64,000 nt of DNA from Streptomyces phaeoluteigriseus. Its GTDB lineage: Bacteria > Actinomycetota > Actinomycetes > Streptomycetales > Streptomycetaceae. A model generated the notes under the pieces. It was not told the DNA's origin. It did no database searches and worked only from the letters and a program-made list of their open reading frames with translations. A program made the translations under genes and the position numbers. Shown piece by piece: positions 1 through 8,163 of this stretch. Position 1 is the first letter of the stretch; each line of letters begins with the position of its first letter. Where the stretch lies: the NCBI RefSeq assembly GCF_001896135.2, contig NZ_MPOH02000014.1, forward strand, positions 32,074 to 96,073. Reading direction: 5' to 3'.

Positions 1-119
1 CTCCGCGCTTTCGGATTCCGATTCGATTTCCGATTCCGGTCACGCCTGAACGTACTCTCCCCGGCGATGCCGACGTGATGCGGGAAGCACCTCTTGCGGG
101 CGGCGGCTCAACCGGGTGC

Positions 120-143
120 GGCTGTCCCGTCAACGGGACAGCC
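120..143 (-). terminator. Hairpin terminator after the dimethylargininase gene
   Basis: A perfect 10-bp stem (120-129 with 134-143) closes a TCAA tetraloop, 30 bases downstream of the stop codon of the leftward gene at 173. No clear T-run follows, as is common for Streptomyces terminators. Confidence 0.6.
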
Positions 144-172
144 GGGCCGGGCGCCCGTATTCGGCGGGGGCC

Positions 173-1060
173 TCAACCCGCCTGGGCCCGCAATTCGAGC
201 GTGCAGCACTTCACACTGCCACCGGCCTTCAGCATCTCGGTCAGGTCGGCTCCGACGGGTGTGTAGCCGCGCTCGCGGAGCTGGGCCGCGAGGCCGACGG
301 CCTGCCGCGGCAGTACGACGTTGCGGCCGTCCGACAGGGCGTTCAGACCGAACACGGCGGCATCTGCCTCGGCGGCCAGGATCGCGTCGGGGAAGCGCTC
401 GGCCAGAATCGCGCGGCTCTGCGGGGAGAACGCCGCCGGGTAGTACATGACTTCTCCCTCCCCGAGCACCGCGAGCGCCGTGTCGAGGTGATACCAGCGC
501 GGGTCGACCAGGGTCAGGCTCACCACGGGGCGGCCGAAGAACTCGCGCACCTCGTCATGGGCGCGCAGGTCGGAGCGGAAGCCGGTGCCGGCCAGGATCT
601 GCCCGTCCGCGTAGAGGAAGTCGCCCTCGCCCTCGTTGACGTACTCGGCCTGCCGGACCTCGGACCAGCCGTCGCGGCGGAACCAGTCGAGGTATGCCTC
701 TGCCTCGTCGACGCGCTGGGCATGCCGGAAGCGGGCGACGAGCACCTTGCCGTCCACCACGATGGCGCCGTTCGCGGCGAACACCATGTCGGGCAGTCCC
801 GGCACCGGCTCGATCAGCCGCACGTCGTGCCCCAGGCCGACGAACATGTCGTGCAGCCGTTTCCACTGGCCCAGAGCGACCTGTGCCGAGGTGGGTCTGC
901 TCGGGTCCATCCACGGATTGATCGAATACGTGACGTCGAAGTGCGTGGGGCGGCACATCAGATAACGCCGCGGCGAGGCGTTTCGGGCGCTGTCCGTGAG
1001 CCGTTCCGTGTTTATGTGCGACACCTTGATCCCGTCTTGTCTGCGAAATTCCTGGGACAT
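173..1060 (-). CDS. Dimethylargininase-like hydrolase (DDAH/amidinotransferase family)
   Basis: A 295-residue cytosolic protein of the guanidine-modifying superfamily. The closest fit is N(G),N(G)-dimethylarginine dimethylaminohydrolase, which turns methylated arginine into citrulline plus an amine through a covalent Cys intermediate. The sequence shows the expected N-terminal MCRPTHFDV segment (35-43), the substrate-loop acidic patch EGEGD (143-147), the catalytic His in YHLDTA (His191) and the C-terminal nucleophile in SVKCCTLEL (Cys285 or Cys286). The start chosen is the ATG at 1060; upstream in-frame sequence is low-complexity and unconvincing. It is alone on its strand, followed by a hairpin. 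An arginine deiminase or ornithine-cyclising relative is possible, but the motif set fits DDAH best. In streptomycetes such genes often sit next to ornithine aminotransferase, which would lie outside the window. Confidence 0.88.
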   Translation of the reverse strand: MSQEFRRQDGIKVSHINTERLTDSARNASPRRYLMCRPTHFDVTYSINPWMDPSRPTSAQVALGQWKRLHDMFVGLGHDVRLIEPVPGLPDMVFAANGAIVVDGKVLVARFRHAQRVDEAEAYLDWFRRDGWSEVRQAEYVNEGEGDFLYADGQILAGTGFRSDLRAHDEVREFFGRPVVSLTLVDPRWYHLDTALAVLGEGEVMYYPAAFSPQSRAILAERFPDAILAAEADAAVFGLNALSDGRNVVLPRQAVGLAAQLRERGYTPVGADLTEMLKAGGSVKCCTLELRAQAG

Positions 1061-1235
1061 TGAAGCAATACCCGTACGGAGTCGCGGGCACCACCGCAGA
1101 CGAAGAACGCGGGGAGGATGCGGTGAACAGCCCGTGCCGGTGGCCGAGTTCATGCGTGGCAATGAGGCTTCCCGTTGTCCCGGCAACAGGACAGTGCCGC
1201 GGTTTCGACCATTCGCCGCGGATCGCACGTGCGGC

Positions 1236-1266
1236 GGGGTCCGCACCCTCGGCGGGCGCGGACCCC
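1236..1266 (-). terminator. Hairpin terminator after the LmbU-like gene
   Basis: A perfect 9-bp G/C stem (1236-1244 with 1258-1266) with a 13-base loop begins 10 bases past the stop of the leftward gene at 1276. The rest of the 1061-1275 gap shows no gene. Confidence 0.6.
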
Positions 1267-1275
1267 GTGAGCCGG

Positions 1276-1959
1276 TCACGCGAGGGGCGGTTGCCGGTCG
1301 GCTTCCTTCAGTACCTGATCGGCGGCGGCGTCCAACGTGGCCATCACCCACTCCCCCAGCTCGGTGCCGGCCTCGGTCGCCGCGGTGTGCCACCACTGGA
1401 GGCGACTGTCGGGCACGGCGAGCCGGCGAGTCGTCGCGGCGGCGGCCGTCTGCTCCGGGGTGCCCTCGCGCTGGGCCCGGATGGCGTTGCGCAGTTGCTT
1501 CGTGCTCCACTTCATCCGCTCGGCACTGTCGAGCCAGGTCTCCTGTTCGTCGGTGCACAGCGACGCCAGCTCGGCATGGTGCTGGAAGCTGAGCGCGGGC
1601 CGTCGCCGGTGCAACTCGAACCGCCGGGAGACCCAGGCGTAGTTGCGCAGCGTCTGGTACTGCAGGCCGGCCGCGTTGATGCCGCGCTCATAGCGGTCCG
1701 CGTAGTGGTCCTTGCCGTAGACGAGCCAGTCCCCGAGCCACCAGGACGAGGAGTTGAGCAGCCCGGAGAGCTGACGCCCGGCGCGTTCCCACTCCTCGAA
1801 GGCGAGTCCGGTGGGTATGTGCAGTCCCACCTTCGTGGTGAGTACCTGATCGCGCCGTGCCTCCGCCCCGGTGGCTCTTCGCGTTCTGGACACGGCCTCC
1901 GTGGTCCTGCCGAACGTGAGCGCCTTGGGATCCTTGCAGTCCTCGACCTGATTCGTCAT
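1276..1959 (-). CDS. LmbU-family transcriptional regulator
   Basis: A 227-residue soluble protein resembling LmbU/NovE/HrmB, DNA-binding activators found in lincomycin, novobiocin and hormaomycin clusters. The recognisable family core lies at roughly residues 50-125: an FEEWERAGRQL helix, the LGDWLVYG segment, TLRNYAWVSRRFE and the LSFQHHAELASL helix, a helix-turn-helix-like region. A GTG at 1962 directly precedes the ATG at 1959. The ATG is preferred because GGGGAG (rc of 1965-1970) sits 5 bases from it and only 2 from the GTG. The gene diverges from the transposase-like gene at 2632 across a 670-base gap. By family precedent it is likely the pathway-specific activator of the nearby PKS/NRPS genes; the target is inference. 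Confidence 0.85.
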   Translation of the reverse strand: MTNQVEDCKDPKALTFGRTTEAVSRTRRATGAEARRDQVLTTKVGLHIPTGLAFEEWERAGRQLSGLLNSSSWWLGDWLVYGKDHYADRYERGINAAGLQYQTLRNYAWVSRRFELHRRRPALSFQHHAELASLCTDEQETWLDSAERMKWSTKQLRNAIRAQREGTPEQTAAAATTRRLAVPDSRLQWWHTAATEAGTELGEWVMATLDAAADQVLKEADRQPPLA

Positions 1960-2631
1960 CACGTCTCCCCGTCAACACGCGTATAACCGGGCGGGTTCGC
2001 GGTGGCTCCCCATCGAACACGGAAAGCGTTCACCCATATTCTCCACACGCACACCAAAGGCAGTGGGCACCGCTCGCAGGTGAATACTGCGGACCTGAAA
2101 GTACCGGGCATTGCACGGTTTCCGGTTCAGGCCGGGATGGCCAACTGCCGCGCCCCGAGTAGATCCCGACATCGGTGGGAGTTCAAGGATCTTGGCGCCA
2201 TCGAACACTACTTTGCGGAGTTCGAACACCACTCCGAGTCAATGGTCCAGTCCACTGCCTGCCCTGCTGCACACACGCGCGCAGGGCCGTGGACACCCTG
2301 CATCAGCCGTCCCGACACGTCGTGGACACTTCGAGCGTCGCCCCGCCCCGTTGCGCCGGCACCTGGACAGGGCACGCGCGCTCCGCATCCTTGCAGGTCA
2401 ATCCCTTGGATCCGGGAGAGCCACGCACCACCGCCGACACCAGGGGCGAGGGACCCGCCCCCTGGCGGACCCCGTGGGACCCAGCCGGCGCCCCACCTCC
2501 GGTCCCCTCGAGACCGTGTGCCACCACAGGCGCCAGAACAAGCCAGCCAGGCTCAGACTGTGGCACCACACTGGAGCGCGCCCTAGACTCTCTCCCGCAA
2601 CGCTCAGTAACGTCGGGGGAGTTATTGCTGC
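1960..2631. promoter_or_regulatory. Divergent regulatory region with three TCGAACAC boxes
   Basis: No convincing gene fits in this 670-base gap between the divergent LmbU-like and transposase-like genes. The octamer TCGAACAC occurs three times in the same orientation (2013-2020, 2201-2208, 2222-2229), twice preceded by CA. A CCTGAA/TTCAGG inverted pair flanks 2094-2132. It probably holds both promoters; no strong -35/-10 pair stands out. Confidence 0.4.
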
Positions 2632-3825
2632 ATGAACGTGGCTCAATCGGATGCCTCATCGACTGCACGAGACACGACTTACTCCATCGGCTCCGAATTG
2701 TCTCTGCATCATTTCAGCAGAACGATCTTCAAGAGCTTACGCCGGACCGATCAGCGCAGATGGGCACACGCCTATCTGAAAGGGCTGCTCGTCACGCCGG
2801 GGAAGAAGTCGGTGCGCCGACTCGCCACCGCGATCTCGTGCGACCCGGCCGTCGTGCAGTCACTGCGCCAGTTCGTCAGTCTCAGCCCGTGGGACTTCGA
2901 CGAGGTCGTGGAGGAACTCACCCGCTGGGTGACGGCCCGTCATCCCGAGCCCGTGTGGTCCATCGGCCGCGCCGTCCTGCCCAAGCGCGGTGACCGGTCG
3001 GTGGGTGTGCACCGCTACTTCGACCTGTCCTCGGGCCGCACGCTCAACTGCCAGCTGGGACTGGGCTCCTTCCTGTGCGTGGGCGACACCCAGGTTCCCG
3101 TCGACTGGTGCCTGCACCTGTCGAAGGCCTGGACACGGGACTCCGCGCGGCGCAGGGAGGCGCGTATACCGGACTCCGAGCAGTACCAGCCGCTGTGGGC
3201 GCACGCGCTCCGGCTCGTCGACCGGTTGTCGGCCCGAACGCGCTCCACGGCCTCGGTCGTCCTCGTCGACATGAGCGACGAACCCGACGTGGGACACCTG
3301 TTGCACGGACTCGCCAAGCGCCGGCACGACTTCGTCGTCGCGGTGCCGCCGCACCTGGCCGTGCTGCCCGCCGGCGAGGGCGCCTCGGCAGCGGTGAGCG
3401 CGAGGACCCTCGTCTCCGCACAGAGCCCGGAGACGGCCGTCGTCGCCCTGCCCGACGGAGCGCGCCGTGTCACACGCCTGCAGACGTCGCTCGTCCATCT
3501 GTCGGGTGGGTCCCCGGGGCGCTGCTCCGGCCCTCCCTACCGGCTGTTCACCGAAGTCGGCCCGGCCCGCGCCCCGGGCCCGCTGTGGCTCACCAGCCTC
3601 GCCCACCACTCCCTCGCGGAGATCGGCTCGATCGCCGCGCTGCGGAGCGGGACGACGGCCGTGATCGGTTCCATGGAGCACGACTTCGGCCTGCTGGACT
3701 TCGAGGGACGCTCGTTCCCCGGCTGGTATCACCACATGGCCCTCGTCTCCGCCGCGTACACCTACCGGCACCTCCACGAGCTCACCGCTGTGCCGTCCGG
3801 CAGCACGGCACAGCGGCTGCCGTAG
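2632..3825 (+). CDS. IS701-like transposase-derived protein, catalytically degenerate
   Basis: A 397-residue protein with the overall architecture of IS701/DDE_5 transposases: an N-terminal helical part including KSVRRLA (59-65) and SLRQFV (77-82), a central strand-rich part with RSVGVHRYF (122-130) and NCQLGLG, and a C-terminal block ending HDFGLLDFEGRSFPGWYHH, where the catalytic Glu region of the family lies (its E is kept in SMEHDFG). The first catalytic Asp, normally in a WVVDDTGFPK-like stretch, is replaced: here the segment reads VWSIGRAVLPKRG (108-120). No terminal inverted repeats or target duplication were found. The ATG has GGGGGAG (2615-2621) 10 bases upstream. This looks like a domesticated transposase, perhaps acting as a DNA-binding regulator together with the divergent LmbU gene; function is inference. 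Confidence 0.7.
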   Translation: MNVAQSDASSTARDTTYSIGSELSLHHFSRTIFKSLRRTDQRRWAHAYLKGLLVTPGKKSVRRLATAISCDPAVVQSLRQFVSLSPWDFDEVVEELTRWVTARHPEPVWSIGRAVLPKRGDRSVGVHRYFDLSSGRTLNCQLGLGSFLCVGDTQVPVDWCLHLSKAWTRDSARRREARIPDSEQYQPLWAHALRLVDRLSARTRSTASVVLVDMSDEPDVGHLLHGLAKRRHDFVVAVPPHLAVLPAGEGASAAVSARTLVSAQSPETAVVALPDGARRVTRLQTSLVHLSGGSPGRCSGPPYRLFTEVGPARAPGPLWLTSLAHHSLAEIGSIAALRSGTTAVIGSMEHDFGLLDFEGRSFPGWYHHMALVSAAYTYRHLHELTAVPSGSTAQRLP

Positions 3826-4532
3826 CGACGCGACACCCGCCCTCCCACCGATCACGGGAGCCGGTTCCGGGTGCGGCCCGCTGCCCCACCGTGCGGGTGG
3901 ACAACGGAACGCCGGACGACCTGACTTTGGCGTCATCTCATCGCCCGACGCCCTCAGGGGGCCTGGCCGCGTTCCGCCTCCCGTGACCCGGGCGGCGCAC
4001 GCGTACCCCGGGCCGGTCCACCGCCGGACCGCCTCCTGGAGGCCCTCACCGGGGACGACGTTCCCCCCGGCCGCCCCGCGAGGGCACGGGAGGGGACCTC
4101 CCGCACCACGGAAGTGCGCGAACCGCCCACCCGCACGGGGGGCACTTCCCTCTCGGCTGCCGAGGCGACGCCCGCCCATGCGTGACCGATTCCGCTCGCT
4201 GTCACACTGAGTTCCCAGGCGGTGCCCGCGCGACCGTCTCGTATTGACACTACTGTGGCACCGCATGGCGTCAGCTTGGAATCACGCCCTGGACCGCGGG
4301 GCGACTCCACCGGTTCGCTACCGGCCGGTGACGGAAGGAGCCCGCCCGGTGGGCGACATGAGGCAGACAGCGTCCGGCGTGGTGACGGCGGGTCAGGACC
4401 CGCCGCGGCCCCCGGCGGTACGGGCCCGCGCCCCCGGGCCGGGGACGAGACCCCTCCACGAAGCGAGGACCCTCGTTCGGGCCGCCGTACGCACCGGCCC
4501 GGCGGCCACAGACATCCCGAAGGCGGCCCGCC
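3826..4532. other. Gene-poor 700-base gap
   Basis: No reading frame here has convincing protein character. The only notable signals are a TTGACA box at 4243-4248 and, just after it, GTGGCACC (4255-4262), a motif that recurs in the palindrome at 5453-5469. A small gene that may once have preceded the DUF4097 gene is not visible. Confidence 0.4.
4243..4271 (+). promoter_or_regulatory. Candidate promoter upstream of the DUF4097 gene
   Basis: A consensus-like TTGACA (4243-4248) lies 285 bases before the DUF4097 start. The -10 side is weak (TGGCGT at 4266-4271, spacing 17). The overlapping GTGGCACC motif could be half of an operator. Confidence 0.3.
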
Positions 4533-5564
4533 ATGCCGACGTTCGACACGCCCTCCCCTGTCCGGGTGGTACTCAGCCTGCTGTCCGGCCAGGTCCGGAT
4601 CGTCGCGAGTGACCGCGCCGAGACGATGGTCGAGGTGTATCCGCGCGACCGCGACGACCAGGACGACGTGCGGACCGCCGAGCGGCTGCGTATCGGTTAT
4701 GCCGACGGGCTGCTGCGGGTGGACGACCCGGAGCCGGGCGGACACTGCGGCGCGGTCGTGGTGGTGATGGCCGTGCCCACCGGGTCGAGCCTGCACGGCC
4801 GGGGTGTGGCGACGGACTTCCTCGGAGTGGGAGAACTGGGCGAGTGCAGACTCCGCACGGGCCTGGGGTGCATCAGGCTCGACCGTACCGGCAGCCTGCG
4901 ACTGGCCGCCTCCCTCGGTGACATCACGGTCGACCGAGCGGTCGGCACCGTCGAGGCCACGGCGGACCGTGGCGACATCCACCTGGGGCGGGTCGAGGGC
5001 ATGGTCACGATCAGCGCGAAGGGAGAGGGTGACGCCGCCGTCGGAGAGGTGCGTGGAGTCGCCCGCCTGCATGCCGAGAAGGGTGACGTACGGATCGAGC
5101 GGGCGCACGCGGACGTGGAGGCCCGGACGACCCAGGGCGACATCGACATCGGGGAGGTCGTGCGCGGGTCCGTGGTCGCGGCCACCACGTTCGGCGGCAT
5201 CCGGGTCGGTGTGGCCCGGAGCAGCAGCGCGCGCCTGTCCCTCGACTCCGCCGCGGGCACGGTGTACACGTCCCTCGCACTCCTGGCGGGCGGGGAGCGG
5301 GCCGGCGAGGTCGTACGCGTCGCCGGCCGGTCGGTGCCGCGACATCGTGGTGCAGCGATCGGATGTCGCCACGGAATGAGGCCGTGCGCGCCGAGCACCG
5401 CGCCCGAGCACGGGGAACGCGAGCACCGCGGACCTTGCACGCGAGCCAAAGCGGTGCCACAATGGCACCAGAGAGGCGCCGTTCTGCGTCACAGTCCGGA
5501 CGCAAGTTCCCAGTCGCCCCCGAGGCGAAGAGCGGGGCGGCCTTCTTCCCGTCACTGCCGGTAA
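4533..5564 (+). CDS. DUF4097 beta-strand repeat protein with a 3' frameshift
   Basis: The first ~265 residues match the actinomycete DUF4097 family: an N-terminal PTFDTP...V.V.VLSG.VRIVASDRAETMVEV segment, then repeated short strands of the type GDITVDRAVGTVEA, GDIHLGRVEG, GDVRIERAHADVEA, GDIDIGEVVRGSV, building a beta-helix-like domain of unknown role, probably cytosolic. The family normally ends near GDIVVQRSDVATE. That ending is present, but one frame over: read in the +1 frame, 5340-5379 gives RDIVVQRSDVATE and a TGA at 5377-5379. A single extra C near 5336-5340 explains the shift. Uncorrected, the frame runs on to 5564 with an atypical Arg-rich tail. GAAGG (4519-4523) is 9 bases before the ATG. 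No membrane segment is seen. Confidence 0.75.
   Translation: MPTFDTPSPVRVVLSLLSGQVRIVASDRAETMVEVYPRDRDDQDDVRTAERLRIGYADGLLRVDDPEPGGHCGAVVVVMAVPTGSSLHGRGVATDFLGVGELGECRLRTGLGCIRLDRTGSLRLAASLGDITVDRAVGTVEATADRGDIHLGRVEGMVTISAKGEGDAAVGEVRGVARLHAEKGDVRIERAHADVEARTTQGDIDIGEVVRGSVVAATTFGGIRVGVARSSSARLSLDSAAGTVYTSLALLAGGERAGEVVRVAGRSVPRHRGAAIGCRHGMRPCAPSTAPEHGEREHRGPCTRAKAVPQWHQRGAVLRHSPDASSQSPPRRRAGRPSSRHCR
5453..5469. promoter_or_regulatory. 17-bp perfect palindrome GGTGCCA-CAA-TGGCACC
   Basis: Two perfect 7-base arms separated by CAA lie 74 bases beyond the expected end of the DUF4097 gene. The GGCACC arm also occurs at 4256-4262 in front of that gene. It has operator-like symmetry; no cognate repressor is identified. 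Confidence 0.4.
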
Positions 5565-5675
5565 GCACAAGAGCCGTCGACATCGGAGACCGACGCTCAG
5601 CGGCACCACCGGCGAGGTCGGCCACGATCACGGTACCGATGCCGTCCCCGTCGGTTCATCGGTACCGGCCTCACG

Positions 5676-5709
5676 GGCCCCGGAGAGGAATCCCCCGCTC
5701 TCCGGGGCC
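5676..5709 (-). terminator. Strong hairpin terminator of the PKS/NRPS operon
   Basis: A perfect 12-bp stem (5676-5687 with 5698-5709) with a 10-base loop, 82 bases downstream of the thioesterase stop at 5791. It can also terminate rightward transcription from the DUF4097 side. Confidence 0.75.
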
Positions 5710-5790
5710 TGCACTTCTCCACGGGGCAGCCGCACCCACGATGCCGGGCCGCACCGGGCCGGCGATGACGCGGCCCGGCCTGTCGCGACG

Positions 5791-6561
5791 TCAGGAGGCC
5801 GCGCGGATACGGTACTTGATGCGGCCCAGCACATCCCCCATGTCGGCCAGCAGCGCGTGCTCCTCGGCCCTGAGGTAGAAATGTCCACCGGGCAGCACCC
5901 GGAGCCGGAAGGCGTCGTGCGTCAGGTCCGCCCAGCCGCGCATCTGCTCCGGGGTCACTTCGGAATCGTCCTCACCGGTGTAGCCGTACACCGGACAGTC
6001 GAGCGGGGGCCGGTGGCCACCGGGATAGTCGTCCACCATCCGGTAGTCCGCGCGGACCGCCGGGAGCAGGACCTCCCGCAGGTCGGGTTCCGCGAAGACC
6101 GCGGCACGGCTCTCGTCGAAGCGCACGATGTCCGCGACGATCTCCTCGTCGGTGCCGGAGAGCTGCCGCTGGCCGTCCAGCGCATGCGGCGGACGTCTGC
6201 CGGACACGAACAGGGCGGCGGGCGGACGCCCCCGCTTCTGGAGGCGCAGGGCCACCTCGTGCGCCACCGAAGCCCCCATGCTGTGTCCGAACAGCACCAG
6301 CCGATGCCGCGCCAACTCGCCCAGTGCGTCGGCCACTTCGTCGGCGAGGGCCTCCAGGCCGGCCGGGAACGGATCGCTGAGCCGGTCCTCCCGGCCCGGG
6401 TAGCGGACGGCGAGCACACCGACGTCCGACGGCAGTCCCTGGGGCCAGGTGCGGAACGCGCTCGTCCACCCGCCGGCGTGGGCGAAGCAGACGAGCTTCG
6501 TCCCGCACCCGTCGTCATCACGGAAGCGGCGCACCCATCGCTCCTCCGCCGGACTCCTCAT
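5791..6561 (-). CDS. Type II thioesterase (alpha/beta hydrolase)
   Basis: A 256-residue external thioesterase of the kind that removes aberrant acyl groups from PKS/NRPS carrier proteins. The N-terminal LVCFAHAGG (23-31) is the classical oxyanion segment, the nucleophile is Ser94 in GHSMGA, and the acid/base pair is expected at the GEDD segment and at His in LPGGHFYL near the C-terminus. The ATG at 6561 is chosen because its ATGA overlaps the stop of the preceding N-hydroxylase gene (TGA at 6560-6558), a classic translational coupling. It is the last gene of the leftward cluster and is followed by a strong hairpin. All catalytic elements look intact. Confidence 0.92.
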   Translation of the reverse strand: MRSPAEERWVRRFRDDDGCGTKLVCFAHAGGWTSAFRTWPQGLPSDVGVLAVRYPGREDRLSDPFPAGLEALADEVADALGELARHRLVLFGHSMGASVAHEVALRLQKRGRPPAALFVSGRRPPHALDGQRQLSGTDEEIVADIVRFDESRAAVFAEPDLREVLLPAVRADYRMVDDYPGGHRPPLDCPVYGYTGEDDSEVTPEQMRGWADLTHDAFRLRVLPGGHFYLRAEEHALLADMGDVLGRIKYRIRAAS

Positions 6562-7907
6562 CGGACATCCGCTTTCCGCGCGCGCCGGGCGACGATCGAG
6601 TCGGCGATCTCGCCGCTGCGGACAGCGATGTTCGACAGCAATGAGGAGGTCAGTCCGTGGGTGTGTTCCGTACCGCCCTGAAGATAGATCCCGCACCGCA
6701 TCTCGGGGTCGGTGACGATGCGGTAGTCCCGCTCCATCCGGTACCGGCCCGCCTCGTCGCGCAGGCAGTGCCGGTCGAGATCGCCGAGCAGGGCTGTGGG
6801 CTCCATCCCGTGGTAACCGGTCGCGCAGACGAGAGCGTCGAATTCGAGTTCGCGCACCTCGGCGTCGGGGCCCACCTGAAGGGAGACGCGGGTCTCGACG
6901 CCTGCGCGTTTCACCCCGGTGACCCGTGTCAGATTGAGGAACTGAAGGCGTTCGACACCACGGACCTCGTCGTCGTACGACCGGCGGTACAGATCCCGGA
7001 TCACCTCGTCGTCGACGACGGAGTAGTTCGTGTTGCGGTGGTACCGCCAGAACGCCTCCCGCGTCTGGTCGGTGCCGAAGTAGTAGTCGTCGACGGCCCC
7101 GGGATCGAAGATCTGATTGGCGAAGGGGGTGTCGTCCGCGACGGAATAGCCGTAGGACGGGATGACCGCCGACACCTGGGCGTGCGGCAGCTCGTCGTAC
7201 AGGAACCTGGTGATCTCGGCGGCGCTCTGGCCCGCGCCGACCACCGCCACCCGTCGCAGTTCCGCGGGGTTCATCCGGCGGAACTTCTCCAGGAACTCAG
7301 AGCTGTGCCAGACCCGTTCGTCCCGTTCGGTTCCCTCGGGCATGCTCGGCACCAGACCCGTCGAGACCACCACGTTGCGTGCCTCCACCACACGACCGGC
7401 CCGGCCGGCGGCGTCCGCCACCTCCAGCCGCAGACGGTCCGACAGCTCGGGAGCGGCACCCGGCAGCAGTCGGATCGACGTCACGTCCGAGCCGTAGGCG
7501 ATGCGATCGGCCACCCGTGCCTGCGCCCACTCGAGGTACTGGTGGAACTCCTGGCGCGTGGGGAAGAAGTCCTGGTTGTTGACGAACTGCGGGAGCCGCC
7601 CCGACGCGTGCAGAAAGGCGACGAAGCTGAAACTGGACGTCGGATTGCGGAAGGTGGCCAGGTCCTTCAGAAAGGAGATCTGCATGGTCGCCGACGGCAG
7701 CAGCATGTTGCGGTGCCAGCCGAACGTGGGCTGACGCTCGAAGAAGAGGGAACTGATCTCGTTCCCCTGGTCGTGCGCCCGGCCGTTCTCTCCCCCATTC
7801 GCCCGGCCATTGTCCCGGTACTCTTCCAGGGCTATGGCGAGCGACAGGTTGGACGGACCGAAACCGATTCCGACCACGTCGTAGATCTCGTGTTCACGAT
7901 CACTCAT
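6558..7907 (-). CDS. L-ornithine/L-lysine N-monooxygenase (SidA/PvdA/IucD family)
   Basis: A 449-residue FAD- and NADPH-dependent N-hydroxylating monooxygenase that converts the side-chain amine of ornithine or lysine to a hydroxylamine, normally for hydroxamate formation. Visible: the FAD loop GIGFGPSNLSLA (13-24), the substrate/flavin region MQISFLKDLATFRNPTS, the NADPH loop VVGAGQSAAE and the C-terminal ATGY motif in VCATGYHG. The ATG at 7907 has GGGAG about 8 bases upstream and gives the normal N-terminus; a longer frame to 8003 lacks support. A Gly/Asn-rich insertion (around residues 32-48) precedes the SSLFFERQ segment. It overlaps the thioesterase gene by 4 bases and follows the NRPS gene after a 256-base gap holding an inverted repeat. 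Ornithine is the likelier substrate, not provable here. Confidence 0.9.
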   Translation of the reverse strand: MSDREHEIYDVVGIGFGPSNLSLAIALEEYRDNGRANGGENGRAHDQGNEISSLFFERQPTFGWHRNMLLPSATMQISFLKDLATFRNPTSSFSFVAFLHASGRLPQFVNNQDFFPTRQEFHQYLEWAQARVADRIAYGSDVTSIRLLPGAAPELSDRLRLEVADAAGRAGRVVEARNVVVSTGLVPSMPEGTERDERVWHSSEFLEKFRRMNPAELRRVAVVGAGQSAAEITRFLYDELPHAQVSAVIPSYGYSVADDTPFANQIFDPGAVDDYYFGTDQTREAFWRYHRNTNYSVVDDEVIRDLYRRSYDDEVRGVERLQFLNLTRVTGVKRAGVETRVSLQVGPDAEVRELEFDALVCATGYHGMEPTALLGDLDRHCLRDEAGRYRMERDYRIVTDPEMRCGIYLQGGTEHTHGLTSSLLSNIAVRSGEIADSIVARRARKADVR

Positions 7908-8087
7908 AGAAAATTCTCCCGCTGGCATGGCTGGACGATGCGCTGCCCGCATCTTCGACCGGCAATACTCCGCTCCCAGAAGGACCGACGTCAGGGCGGG
8001 CATGAATTTTCATCGGTCGCGCCGCCAACGTAGACCGGCACGGTGAACCATTCAAGTACACCGGACTTTCGGCGAATCCATGGGACC

Positions 8088-8121
8088 GTGCATTACTGTC
8101 CGCGCGGCGACAGTAATGCAC
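8088..8121. promoter_or_regulatory. 13-bp perfect inverted repeat between NRPS and N-hydroxylase genes
   Basis: GTGCATTACTGTC (8088-8100) and its exact complement (8109-8121) flank 8 bases. It lies 43 bases after the NRPS stop and 181 bases before the N-hydroxylase start. The arms are only about half G/C, unlike nearby terminators, and no T-run follows, so it may be either an attenuator or a repressor operator. Confidence 0.5.
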
Positions 8122-8163
8122 ACACGTAAGCGCCGGTTTTCCCGCGCTCCCGGTGGACACCTC

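Noticed and set aside
173..1558. A 461-residue version of the dimethylargininase gene
   Set aside because: The extra 166 N-terminal codons are low-complexity antisense to the LmbU gene region; the family N-terminus begins at the ATG at 1060.
2632..3825. An active IS701 element
   Set aside because: No terminal inverted repeats around the gene and the first catalytic Asp region is replaced.
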